A DNA stretch of 64,000 bases from Streptomyces sp. NBC_00510 (lineage in GTDB: Bacteria; Actinomycetota; Actinomycetes; Streptomycetales; Streptomycetaceae): contig CP107851.1 of assembly GCA_036013505.1 (NCBI GenBank), positions 4,411,501 to 4,475,500 on the forward strand, in the 5' to 3' direction. Of this stretch, positions 39,972 to 47,460 are shown one piece after another. How positions within the stretch are numbered: the stretch's first letter is position 1; each line of letters opens with the position of its first letter. The translations under genes were made by a program, and so were the position numbers. Below the pieces are notes generated by a model. It worked only from the letters and a program-made list of their open reading frames with translations. It did not search any database and had not been told where the DNA came from.

Positions 39972-40406
39972 CTACGCCAGCCGGACCACCGCGCGCGACA
40001 TGCCCAGCACCTTCTGTCCGGCGCTGACGGCCGTCACGTCCACCCGGACCGTGCGCTCGTCGTCGTCCAGCTTGGCCGCGACCTTGGCGCTGACCTCGAT
40101 CAGCGCGCCCGTGTCGTCGTTCGGCACCACGACCGGCTTGGTGAAGCGGACCCCGTACTCCACGACCGCGCCCGGGTCGCCCGCCCAGTCCGTCACCACG
40201 CGGATCGCCGAGGCCATGGTGAACATGCCGTGCGCGATGACGTCCGGCAGGCCGACCTCCGTGGCGAACCTCTCGTTCCAGTGGATCGGGTTGAAGTCAC
40301 CGGAGGCGCCCGCGTACTGCACGAGTGTGGCGCGGTTCACGGGGAAGGACCGCGCCGGCAGCTCGGTGCCGACCTCGACCTCGTCGTAGGAGATCTTCGC
40401 CGTCAT
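39972..40406 (-). CDS. MaoC-type (R)-hydratase, catalytic subunit (HadB-like)
   Basis: A 144-aa hot-dog dehydratase. The catalytic motif YAGASGDFNPIH (Asp and His present) and GLPDVIAHGMFTM match the active HadB-type subunit of (R)-3-hydroxyacyl dehydratases. The ATG at 40406 overlaps nothing but lies 5 bp past the end of the partner gene; a GTG at 40418 is an alternative, but its ribosome-binding site would be too close. Streptomycetes lack mycolic acids, so the acyl substrate differs from the mycobacterial one and is unknown. Confidence 0.88.
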   Translation of the reverse strand: MTAKISYDEVEVGTELPARSFPVNRATLVQYAGASGDFNPIHWNERFATEVGLPDVIAHGMFTMASAIRVVTDWAGDPGAVVEYGVRFTKPVVVPNDDTGALIEVSAKVAAKLDDDERTVRVDVTAVSAGQKVLGMSRAVVRLA

Positions 40407-40410
40407 CGGT

Positions 40411-40863
40411 TCACTCACCCTCCGGCGCGCGCGCCACCAGTTTCATCAGCGCCGTCACCACGTGCTCGCCGCTCTCGTCGTGGACCTCGCCGCGGACGTC
40501 GATGACGTCGTTGCCCGCGAGCGACTTGATGGCCTCGATGGTGACCGTCACCGACAGGCGGTCACCGGCCCGCACGGGGCGGGTGTAGCTGAACCTCTGG
40601 TCGCCGTGCACCACCCGGCCGTAGTCCAGTCCCAGCTCCGGGTCGAGGACGACCTGCCCCGAGGCCTTGTACGTGATCACGAACGGGAAGGTCGGCGGCG
40701 CGATCACGTCCGGGTGGCCCAGGGCCTTGGCCGCGTCGGGGTCGGTGTAGACCGGGTTCGGGTCGCCGACGGCCTCGGCGAACTCGCGGATCTTCTCCCG
40801 GCCCACCTCATAGGGAGCGGTGGGCGGATACGTCCGCCCCACGAAGGACTGGTCCAGCGCCAT
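40411..40863 (-). CDS. MaoC/FAS1-type dehydratase, HadA-like partner subunit
   Basis: A 150-aa hot-dog protein. The motif region FAEAVGDPNPVYTDPDAAK has Tyr where the catalytic His would be, as in the non-catalytic HadA-type subunit that pairs with HadB. The ATG at 40863 (MALDQSFVGRTYPP) was chosen over an upstream start at 40914 that lies in the rpmG terminator. It follows rpmG, as hadA does in Mycobacterium. Confidence 0.88.
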   Translation of the reverse strand: MALDQSFVGRTYPPTAPYEVGREKIREFAEAVGDPNPVYTDPDAAKALGHPDVIAPPTFPFVITYKASGQVVLDPELGLDYGRVVHGDQRFSYTRPVRAGDRLSVTVTIEAIKSLAGNDVIDVRGEVHDESGEHVVTALMKLVARAPEGE

Positions 40864-40912
40864 CGGCACCTCCTGGAGCTGTGGTTTGCGCGTCGGCGGG
40901 TCCGCCAACGCC

Positions 40913-40945
40913 AAGAGGCCGCCCCCGGTACAGGGGCGGCCTCTT
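40913..40945 (-). terminator. rpmG terminator
   Basis: A perfect 13-bp inverted repeat (AAGAGGCCGCCCC, 40913-40925, with 40933-40945), 18 bp past the rpmG stop. It separates rpmG from the MaoC pair, at least partly. Confidence 0.85.
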
Positions 40946-40962
40946 TGGTCTTACGGCCTGGA

Positions 40963-41127
40963 TCAGCGCGTCTCGCGGTGCGCGGTGTGCGCGTTGCAGC
41001 GCGGGCAGTGCTTCTTCATCTCAAGACGGTCCGGGTCGTTGCGCCGGTTCTTCTTGGTGATGTAGTTCCGCTCCTTGCACTCCACGCAGGCCAGCGTGAT
41101 CTTCGGGCGGACGTCGGTGGCGGCCAC
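40963..41127 (-). CDS. rpmG: 50S ribosomal protein L33, zinc-binding
   Basis: L33 (54 aa) with two CxxC pairs: C14/C17 (ACVECKER) and C41/C44 (HCPRCNAH), so the zinc-containing C+ form. The GTG at 41127 follows AAGGAG with good spacing and gives the family length. It is transcribed with tRNA-Thr and tRNA-Met upstream. Confidence 0.97.
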   Translation of the reverse strand: MAATDVRPKITLACVECKERNYITKKNRRNDPDRLEMKKHCPRCNAHTAHRETR

Positions 41128-41215
41128 GTGAGTGCTCCTTGACGAACGGCAATAAGGTTTGAACACGGAAAGAGTAGCCGATTGAAGGACCGATCCCACA
41201 ATCGGCTACGCGGGG

Positions 41216-41288
41216 TAGCGGCGACCGGACTTGAACCGGTGACACAGCGATTATGAGCCGCTTGCTCTACCGACTGAGCTACGCCGCT
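41216..41288 (-). tRNA. tRNA-Met, elongator (CAT)
   Basis: A 73-nt cloverleaf: acceptor AGCGGCG/CGCCGCT with a paired 1-72 position, which excludes the initiator tRNA; anticodon loop CTCATAA; T-loop TTCAAGT; discriminator A. It lies between tRNA-Thr and rpmG. Confidence 0.97.
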
Positions 41289-41334
41289 TCGATGAAAAGA
41301 TCACCCGCCGGGTGGCGGGTCATCCGATCACCAG

Positions 41335-41407
41335 AGCCCCAATACGGAATCGAACCGTAGACCTTCTCCTTACCATGGAGACGCTCTGCCGACTGAGCTA
41401 TTGGGGC
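41335..41407 (-). tRNA. tRNA-Thr (GGT)
   Basis: A 73-nt cloverleaf: acceptor GCCCCAA/TTGGGGC, anticodon stem TCTCC/GGAGA with loop ATGGTAA (anticodon GGT), T-loop TTCGATT, discriminator T. It is first in the tRNA-Thr, tRNA-Met, rpmG unit. Confidence 0.97.
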
Positions 41408-41418
41408 GAGCGAGGAAG

Positions 41419-41447
41419 ACATTACACGGTCCGCCGCCGAAGGTGAA
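41419..41447 (-). promoter_or_regulatory. Candidate promoter of the tRNA-Thr/tRNA-Met/rpmG unit
   Basis: On the minus strand TTCACC (41442-41447) and TAATGT (41419-41424) are separated by 17 bp, ending 11 bp before the tRNA-Thr gene. The pair fits the vegetative sigma consensus. Confidence 0.5.
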
Positions 41448-41620
41448 ATCCGTATCTTGCGGGCAGTCGCCGGACCACCTCCCACCTCCGCCGCCCCAGC
41501 CGCTCGGCCCCATACGTCACTTGACGTCACCAGTACGACTATTCGCTCTTCCCAGACGGACCGGGCGCAGCGCCCTAGGCTCGGAACCGCGTGATCTTGC
41601 CTCCGGCCCCGAGGAGCGCG

Positions 41621-42865
41621 ATGACCGACAGCCAGCCGCAGCAGCCCACCGACCCGCCGCTGGGCGAAACCGCCCCAGCCCCCGCCCTCCTGCTCTGCGG
41701 TGCCCGCCTCGCCGACGGCCGCACCGTCGACGTGCGCCTGGCCGGAGCGCGCATCGAGGCCGTCGGCACCGCCGGCAGCCTCCACGAGGGCACCCGTGTC
41801 GACCTCGGCGGCTACCTCCTGCTGCCCGCCCCCGCCGAACCGCACGCCCACCTCGACACCGCCCTGACCGCCGGCTCCGCCGGACCGCCCTCGTACGACG
41901 CCGAGGACGTGCAGCGGCGGGTCACCGAGGGCGCCCTCCACCAGCTCGGCCACGGCGCGACCGCGGTCCGCACGCACATCCGCATCGGCGACGTACAGGG
42001 GCTGCGCGCCCTGGAGGCGGCGCTGCAGGCCCGGCGCGCCCTGCGCGGCCTGGTCGACGTGCAGACCGTGGCCGTGCCCCGGGTGCTCACCGGGCCCGCC
42101 GGCGCGGACGGCCTCGCCGTGCTCCGCGACGCCCTCAAGATGGGCGCCGACGTGGTGGGCGGCTGCCCCGACCTCGACCCCGACCCGGGCGGGTACGCCG
42201 AGGCCGTGCTCGCCGTCGCCGCCGAGTTCGGCCTCCCCGTCGACCTGCACACCGACGCCGCCGACCCGGCCCGGCTCTCCCGGCTCGCCGCGATGGCGGG
42301 AGGACTGCGCCCCGGCGTCGCCCTCGGCCCCTGCGGCGGCCTGACCCGGCTCCCGTACGACACGACCGTCCGCCTGGCGGGGCAGCTCGCCGCCGCCGGG
42401 GTCTCGCTGACCGCCCTCCCGCAGGGCGGCTGCGGCGCCCTGGAGTCGCTGCGCCGCGGCGGCACCGCGCCGGTGCGCATCCTGCGGGCGGCCGGCGTCC
42501 GGATCGCCGCGGGCAGCGGCGCGCTGCGCGACCTGACCAACCCCGTCGGCCGCGGCGACCCCTTGGAGGCCGCCTTCCTGCTCGCCTCCCACGGCGAGTG
42601 CGCCCCCGGGGAGGCGTACGAGACGGTGAGCCGGGACGCCCGCGCCGTCATGGGGCTGCCCGAGGTGCGGGTGGAGGCGGGCTTCCCCGCCGAGCTGCTC
42701 GCGGTACGGGCCGACCGGCTGGAGAGCGCGCTCTCGCTCGCGTACAGCCGGATCGTCATCCACCGGGGGCGGGTCGTCTCCCGGACCAGCGCGGTACGCG
42801 AGTACACCGACACCCTGGCGCTCGACCTGCCGCGTCAGTCGAGGAGCCGCCGTGACCCGGCATGA
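41621..42865 (+). CDS. Amidohydrolase-fold protein related to cytosine deaminase, key residues missing
   Basis: A 414-aa homologue of the cytosine deaminase/N-isopropylammelide branch of amidohydrolases. The first metal motif (EPHAHLD) is kept. The segment equivalent to HCDE reads HTDA, the later zinc-binding histidine region reads LGPCGGL, and the catalytic aspartate segment reads GSGALRD, so the Glu, a His and an Asp expected from CodA appear lost. It may be a pseudo-enzyme or bind a different ligand. The ATG at 41621 follows GAGGAG. A Rossmann-type gene lies 28 bp downstream on the same strand. Confidence 0.75.
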   Translation: MTDSQPQQPTDPPLGETAPAPALLLCGARLADGRTVDVRLAGARIEAVGTAGSLHEGTRVDLGGYLLLPAPAEPHAHLDTALTAGSAGPPSYDAEDVQRRVTEGALHQLGHGATAVRTHIRIGDVQGLRALEAALQARRALRGLVDVQTVAVPRVLTGPAGADGLAVLRDALKMGADVVGGCPDLDPDPGGYAEAVLAVAAEFGLPVDLHTDAADPARLSRLAAMAGGLRPGVALGPCGGLTRLPYDTTVRLAGQLAAAGVSLTALPQGGCGALESLRRGGTAPVRILRAAGVRIAAGSGALRDLTNPVGRGDPLEAAFLLASHGECAPGEAYETVSRDARAVMGLPEVRVEAGFPAELLAVRADRLESALSLAYSRIVIHRGRVVSRTSAVREYTDTLALDLPRQSRSRRDPA

Positions 42866-42893
42866 ACGGCGCGCCGGGCGTAGCGTCGGTGGC

Positions 42894-43556
42894 ATGCGCA
42901 CTGTGATCGCTGGTGGACATGGACAGATCGCGCTGCGGCTGGAGCGGCTGCTCGCCGCGCGCGAGGACGAGGTGGCGGGCATCATCCGCACGCCGGAACA
43001 GGCCGAGGACCTGCGCGAGGCCGGCGCCGAGCCGATCGTGCTCGACCTGGAGTCGGCATCGGTGGACGAGGTGGCCCAGGCGCTGGCCGGCGCCGGCGCG
43101 GTCGTCTTCGCGGCGGGAGCGGGGCCGGGCAGCGGCGCCGCCCGCAAGGAGACCGTCGACCGGGACGCCGCCGTGCTGCTGGCCGACGCGGCGGAACGCG
43201 CGGGCGTACGCCGTTACCTGATGGTCTCCGCCATGGGGGCCGACGCCGGGTCCCGCCCCGGCACCGACGAGGTCTTCACCGCCTACCTGCGCGCCAAGGG
43301 CGCCGCCGACGCCGAGGTGCGCCGTCGCGCCGCCCTGGAATGGACGATCGTCCGCCCCGGCCGGCTGACCGACGACCCGGGCACGGGGCGGGTCCGGCTC
43401 GCCGCTTCCACCGGGCGCGGTTCCGTGACCCGTGACGACGTCGCGGCGGTCCTGGCGGAGTTGCTCGACACGCCCTCGACGGCGGGGCTCACCCTGGAAC
43501 TGATCGAGGGTCACACCCCGGTGTCGGTCGCGGTGAAGGACGTCGCCGGCAACTGA
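42894..43556 (+). CDS. NAD(P)-binding Rossmann protein, atypical SDR
   Basis: A 220-aa protein of the NAD(P)H-binding/YwnB type. GGHGQIALRLERLL (about 7-20) is the dinucleotide loop; VSAMGAD and EWTIVRPGRLTDDPG match the SDR_a5 group. It follows the amidohydrolase-like gene by 28 bp, likely in one operon. Substrate unknown. Confidence 0.87.
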   Translation: MRTVIAGGHGQIALRLERLLAAREDEVAGIIRTPEQAEDLREAGAEPIVLDLESASVDEVAQALAGAGAVVFAAGAGPGSGAARKETVDRDAAVLLADAAERAGVRRYLMVSAMGADAGSRPGTDEVFTAYLRAKGAADAEVRRRAALEWTIVRPGRLTDDPGTGRVRLAASTGRGSVTRDDVAAVLAELLDTPSTAGLTLELIEGHTPVSVAVKDVAGN

Positions 43557-43792
43557 ACCGCACCCCCGGGCAGGGCGGAGACCGGTGGAGGACGTCAGGG
43601 AGCACGTGGCCTGGTGGGCCCTGGCGCCGAGTTCGCCTCCGGGTTGAGACGGGCGGATTCCGCGGGGCGCGGGATGCGGGCGCGGGCGGACGGGTAGAGG
43701 GGGAACGGCCGAGATGCGATCAGTCCTCCTCTGGGCTGCACTTGATCGTATGGGGACGGCCAGCGCCATCCCCCTGACGTCACGGAGAGACC

Positions 43793-44260
43793 ATGCCGAT
43801 GAAGCCCCCGGCACCCCCGTTCACCCGCGAGACCGCGATCGAGAAGGTCCGCCTCGCGGAGGACGCCTGGAACAGCCGCGACCCCGAGAAGGTGTCCCTC
43901 GCCTACACACCCGACAGCCGGTGGCGCAACCGCGGTGAGTTCGTCCACGGGCGGGAGGAGATCGTCGCGTTCCTCACCCGCAAGTGGACCAGGGAGCAGG
44001 AGTACCGGCTCATCAAGGAGCTCTGGGCCTTCGACGGCAACCGCATCGCGGTCCGCTTCGCCTACGAGTGCCACGACGACTCCGGCAACTGGTACCGCTC
44101 GTACGGCAACGAGAACTGGGAGTTCGACGACGAGGGCCTGATGCGCGTACGGCTGGCCAGCATCAACGACACCCCGATCGCCGAGTCGGAGCGCGCGTAC
44201 CACTGGCCGCTCGGACGGCGCCCCGACGATCATCCCGGTCTGTCCGACCTCGGGTTCTGA
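43793..44260 (+). CDS. DUF1348 (NTF2-like) protein
   Basis: A 155-aa protein with the nuclear transport factor 2-like fold of DUF1348: [62 protein letters not shown]. The family is widespread and uncharacterised. Its 3' end overlaps the small convergent gene at 44230 by 31 bp. The 236-bp gap before it (43557-43792) shows no gene. Confidence 0.88.
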   Translation: MPMKPPAPPFTRETAIEKVRLAEDAWNSRDPEKVSLAYTPDSRWRNRGEFVHGREEIVAFLTRKWTREQEYRLIKELWAFDGNRIAVRFAYECHDDSGNWYRSYGNENWEFDDEGLMRVRLASINDTPIAESERAYHWPLGRRPDDHPGLSDLGF

Positions 44261-44475
44261 GCGGCCCGCGCCTGCCGCCGCAGCTCCACGCGGGCCGCGG
44301 GCGACCGGCCGGGGCCGGTACGCCAGTACGGGTGCCAGAACAGCCGGCAGGAGAGCCAGAGCAGGCGTCGTCGCAGGATCGCCGCGTGGGCGGGCTCCGC
44401 GGCGAGTTGCGCGTAGGTGCGGTGCCATTCGCGCTGCGCCTGCACCAGGTCGGGCGGGAACACGGTGTCGGCCAT
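44230..44475 (-). CDS. Small conserved hypothetical protein
   Basis: An 81-aa basic protein ([21 protein letters not shown]), helical, with a tryptophan-rich middle ([14 protein letters not shown]). The G/C third-position pattern supports coding. The stop lies inside the end of the convergent DUF1348 gene. I do not recognise a function. Confidence 0.65.
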   Translation of the reverse strand: MADTVFPPDLVQAQREWHRTYAQLAAEPAHAAILRRRLLWLSCRLFWHPYWRTGPGRSPAARVELRRQARAAQNPRSDRPG

Positions 44476-44565
44476 GCACAGGATTCAATCATGTGTTCGA
44501 TTTACTGCGCACGCCTCACACGTCACTCGTAGGGGTGAGCTTGCCGCGGCGCCCGCGTCGGACGT

Positions 44566-44605
44566 CCGGTGACCCCGGGGCTCCCTTGCGCCCCGGGGTC
44601 ACCGG
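44566..44605 (-). terminator. doxX terminator
   Basis: A perfect 15-bp inverted repeat (CCGGTGACCCCGGGG, 44566-44580, with 44591-44605), 31 bp past the DoxX stop. Confidence 0.88.
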
Positions 44606-44635
44606 GCAGGTGCACCCCCGGTACGGGGGCCCGGC

Positions 44636-45187
44636 CTACAGGTTCAGGACGACCAGCGCCCCCACGCCGCCCAGGGCCAGCGCGACGGCGGCATCGGCCC
44701 AGCCGCCCCTCCCCCAGCGGAAGTACCGGTCCAGCGCGAGCCTCCCTGGGCCGATGGCGGCGATGCCGAGGGCGACGACGGTGATGGCCAGGTTGTACTC
44801 GATGCCGCCCTGCTCGTCCCACAGCCCGCGGGCGCCGGTCACCGTGACCATGGCGTTGATCATCACGCCGATCAGCGCCGCCGCGGCGAGCGGGGTGAAC
44901 AGCCCCAGCGCCAGGCCCACGCCGCCCAGGAACTCCGAGGCCCCGCCGATGGCGGCGAAGACCTTCCCCGGCGAGTAGCCCATCATCTCGAAGCTCTTGC
45001 CGGTGCTGGTGAGCCCCTGGCCGCCGAACCATCCGAAGAGCTTCTGGAGCCCGTGCCCCGCCATCAGGACACCGAAGGTGAGCCGGATCAGCAGCAGGCC
45101 GCAGTCACCGGCGGTCACCCGCGGCGGCGCCTGTACGGCGTCCTCGGCCTGCGGCTGGACGCGCAATCGTTCGGCTATGTGATGCAT
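44636..45187 (-). CDS. DoxX family membrane protein
   Basis: A 183-aa membrane protein with four hydrophobic helices. RLTFGVLMAGHGLQKLFGWFGG is the DoxX signature after a cytoplasmic N-terminus of about 30 residues. The ATG at 45187 follows GAGGGG with proper spacing; the ORF extends nine codons upstream. DoxX proteins are linked to thiol/redox homeostasis in mycobacteria, but its role here is unknown. Confidence 0.9.
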   Translation of the reverse strand: MHHIAERLRVQPQAEDAVQAPPRVTAGDCGLLLIRLTFGVLMAGHGLQKLFGWFGGQGLTSTGKSFEMMGYSPGKVFAAIGGASEFLGGVGLALGLFTPLAAAALIGVMINAMVTVTGARGLWDEQGGIEYNLAITVVALGIAAIGPGRLALDRYFRWGRGGWADAAVALALGGVGALVVLNL

Positions 45188-45374
45188 GGGGAAACCCCTC
45201 GTCAGTGCAGTCACCGCGGATCACACAGGCATCCCTCCTCCCTCAGCAGGAGGTACGCGACAGCTGTGTGCCACGTTCAACCACTTCCCCCTCTTTCGCA
45301 CATCTCATCCCGAAATGCCGGAAGTGCCGGGTGGTACCGATGCCCACCGGTGGCCGGCGGTGGCCTCGCGTCGC

Positions 45375-45923
45375 TCAGAGCCGCAGGCGCGGCGCCTCGT
45401 CGTCCGGGGTGTCCGGACTCGCGAAGTGGAAGGGGACCGAGAGGACGGAGGCCAGTGCCCGGCCTGCCCGGTCGGCAGCGACCGCCGAGGGGTGGCGCCG
45501 ACCCGGGTCCCGCTCCTCGCCCAGGTACCGCACCGCGGTGCCCCAGTAGATCGTGGCCAGGTGATGCTCGCCGGCGGGATCCGCGGTGATCGCCAGCAGC
45601 TCCACGAACCAGTCGTGCACGGTGTCGCCGTCCCACACCGCCTCGATCGCGACGACGCGGCCGGGGAGACCGGCGGCGCGGGCGTGCAGGGATTCCGTGT
45701 CGAGGGGGCTGTCGGGGGTGCGGGCGATCCGGTCGCCGTGGTGGTCGTAGCGTTCGCCCACCACGATCTGGGCCTCGTGGAGCCCGAGGCCACGGGCCCG
45801 GCCGGCCTCGAAGACGACCCGCACCGCGCGGAGCAGGCTGTCCTGCAGGACGTACCCGTCGACCTGTTCCCGGACCCCGGCCGGCAGCATCTCCCACCAT
45901 TCGGACGCGGTCGTGCCTGCCAT
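45375..45923 (-). CDS. Conserved hypothetical protein
   Basis: A 182-aa soluble protein (MAGTTASEWWEMLPAGVREQ) with regular actinobacterial codon use. Visible segments include GERYDHHGDRIARTPDSPLD and WGTAVRYLGEERDPGRR. No known domain recognised. The frame runs upstream to 46415, but only as antisense of the secreted-protein gene, so the ATG at 45923 is used. Confidence 0.7.
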   Translation of the reverse strand: MAGTTASEWWEMLPAGVREQVDGYVLQDSLLRAVRVVFEAGRARGLGLHEAQIVVGERYDHHGDRIARTPDSPLDTESLHARAAGLPGRVVAIEAVWDGDTVHDWFVELLAITADPAGEHHLATIYWGTAVRYLGEERDPGRRHPSAVAADRAGRALASVLSVPFHFASPDTPDDEAPRLRL

Positions 45924-46025
45924 TCCCGGCCCCCTCTCACCTGCGGCCCACGTGACGGGGCCTGCCGGACGCCACCGTACGGTGCGACCGCAACCGGCCG
46001 CTTCCCGAGGGAAGTTGCGCGGCCG

Positions 46026-46055
46026 TGCAACCCTCCGCGCGCATTCGGGAGTACC
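46026..46055 (+). promoter_or_regulatory. Candidate ECF-type promoter of the secreted twin-domain gene
   Basis: TGCAACC at 46026-46032, then a 17-bp spacer and AGTACCTAC. The -35-like block resembles those used by ECF sigma factors, so the SigE-family sigma encoded just downstream is a natural candidate. The palindrome GGCCACCG-CATC-CGGTGGCC (46078-46097) follows in the untranslated leader. Confidence 0.35.
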
Positions 46056-46185
46056 TACGAATGGACGTCCAAGCGGCGGCCACCGCATCCGGTGGCCACC
46101 GCAGGCTGGCGCGCGGGCCCACGCGCCGGCCGTCAAGGACCGCCCGGCGCGGTGCCGGGTGGCGGCTTCGAAGGAGAAATGCTCC

Positions 46186-46872
46186 GTGGCTCTCAGTTTT
46201 GCCAGGAAGGCAGGCGTGGCGGCCGCCGCGGCGGTCGCGATCGGCGCGATGTCGCTCGGCGCCTCCGCCATGGCGGCGCCGTCGGCCCCGTCCGCCCCGG
46301 CCACGCACCGCGCCGGCGCACCCGCCGCCGTGGCCGCGAAGGCGGTCGCCGCGCCCGGGAAGCAGGCGCCCCAGGTCGTCACGCAGCTGATCGGCAAGGG
46401 CCGGGTGGACGGCAAGCGCTGGTCGGTGGCGCTGGAGTTCCACCGGACGCTGCCGGAGGGCTACGACCTTCCCACGTCCCCCGACGGCACCACCGCGCCC
46501 GGCACGGCGCTGCTGTGCCAGCGCATGTACATCGACGGGGTCCGCATCGACCACCAGGGCGGTCCCTGGTCCGACTGCCAGCCCGTCACCGGCGCCCACG
46601 ACCCCGCCGGCAGCGGCGGCATGGGCCTGTGGGGCTTCCAGGACAAGGGCACCACCGGCTCCCGCCTCATGGTCTCCAACCCCGAGGCCGCCATCGCGTA
46701 CGGCGTCGTCGAGCTCACCGACGGCACCCGTCTGAAGGCCGCCACGGTCACCGTCCCCGGCACCGACTACCGTGCCTGGGCCGTCGCCATACCCGACGGC
46801 AGGACCATCGCCGCCGTCGACCAGTACGACAGCCACCACCACCGCCTCAGCCACGACACCTACTGGCGCTGA
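46186..46872 (+). CDS. Secreted protein with the twin C-terminal domain (copy 1)
   Basis: A 228-aa exported protein. Residues 1-30 form a signal peptide (SFARKAGVAAAAAVAIGAMS, cleavage after about ASAMA). After an A/P-rich linker, residues 79-228 form a folded domain with two cysteines (LLCQRM, SDCQPV) that could form a disulfide, ending HHHRLSHDTYWR. The domain is 131/150 identical to the C-terminus of the membrane protein at 47457. The GTG at 46186 follows AAGGAG; 30 bp downstream comes a SigE-family sigma gene. I recognise no known family, so it is described rather than named. Confidence 0.85.
   Translation: MALSFARKAGVAAAAAVAIGAMSLGASAMAAPSAPSAPATHRAGAPAAVAAKAVAAPGKQAPQVVTQLIGKGRVDGKRWSVALEFHRTLPEGYDLPTSPDGTTAPGTALLCQRMYIDGVRIDHQGGPWSDCQPVTGAHDPAGSGGMGLWGFQDKGTTGSRLMVSNPEAAIAYGVVELTDGTRLKAATVTVPGTDYRAWAVAIPDGRTIAAVDQYDSHHHRLSHDTYWR
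46420..46872 (+). repeat. Direct repeat, copy 1 of the 150-codon twin domain
   Basis: This 453-bp block, including the stop codon, recurs at 47793-48245, 1373 bp away in the same orientation. The encoded domains differ at 19 of 150 positions; long DNA stretches such as the segment encoding GTALLCQRMYI are almost identical, so the copies share a recent ancestor or are kept alike by gene conversion. Confidence 0.9.
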
Positions 46873-46902
46873 TCCCGGGAAGAAGGACGGGCACCTCCTG
46901 CC

Positions 46903-47460
46903 GTGCAGCCACGTGACCACCTAGCCGAGGGCAGCGAACCGGACGCGGAGTTCACCCGGTTCGTCGCCGCCCGCTGGCGCGCCCTGACGCACACCGCGTA
47001 CCTGCTCACCGGGGACTTCCACGAAGCGGAAGACCTGGTGCAGTCGACGCTGGCCAAGGTGTACCCGCACTGGGGGCGGTTGCGGCCCGAGCACGCGGAG
47101 CACTACGTGCGGCGGGCGCTGGTCAACACCAACCGCAGCCGGCACCGCCGCCGCAGGATCGCCCACCTCCTCCTCCCGTCACTGCCCGACACCCGCCCCG
47201 CCCCCGAGGACGGGGCGGGTGTCGGGGGCGTGGACGGGTACGACGCCCTGGCCCGCCTGCTCGCCGGACTGCCCGAGCGGCAGCGGGCGGTCGTCGTGCT
47301 GCGCTACTGCGAGGACCTGTCCGCGGAGGAAGTGGCGGACGTCCTCGGGTGCTCGGTCGGCACCGTGAAGAGCCAGGCCTCCCGGGCCCTGGACAAACTG
47401 CGCAACCGGGCGACCCTCGCCCGTCTTCACCCGTCAAGCCGCCCCGCAGAGGCACGATGA
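46903..47460 (+). CDS. SigE-family ECF RNA polymerase sigma factor
   Basis: A 185-aa sigma factor. Region 2 (FVAARWRALTHTAYLLTGDFHEAEDLVQ) and region 4 (LPERQRAVVVLRYCEDLSAEEVADVLGCSVGTVKSQASRAL) are complete, with the LTGDFHEAEDLVQSTLAKVY form typical of the actinobacterial SigE family. The linker codons contain a 14-bp perfect inverted repeat (47187-47224). Its stop overlaps the ATG of the next gene (ATGA), so the two are translationally coupled. A zinc anti-sigma is absent; the neighbouring membrane protein may take that role. Confidence 0.92.
   Translation: MQPRDHLAEGSEPDAEFTRFVAARWRALTHTAYLLTGDFHEAEDLVQSTLAKVYPHWGRLRPEHAEHYVRRALVNTNRSRHRRRRIAHLLLPSLPDTRPAPEDGAGVGGVDGYDALARLLAGLPERQRAVVVLRYCEDLSAEEVADVLGCSVGTVKSQASRALDKLRNRATLARLHPSSRPAEAR

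Noticed and set aside
43595-44488. Minus-strand open frame across the DUF1348 gene
   Set aside because: No homology or initiation signals; the plus-strand DUF1348 product is clearly real.
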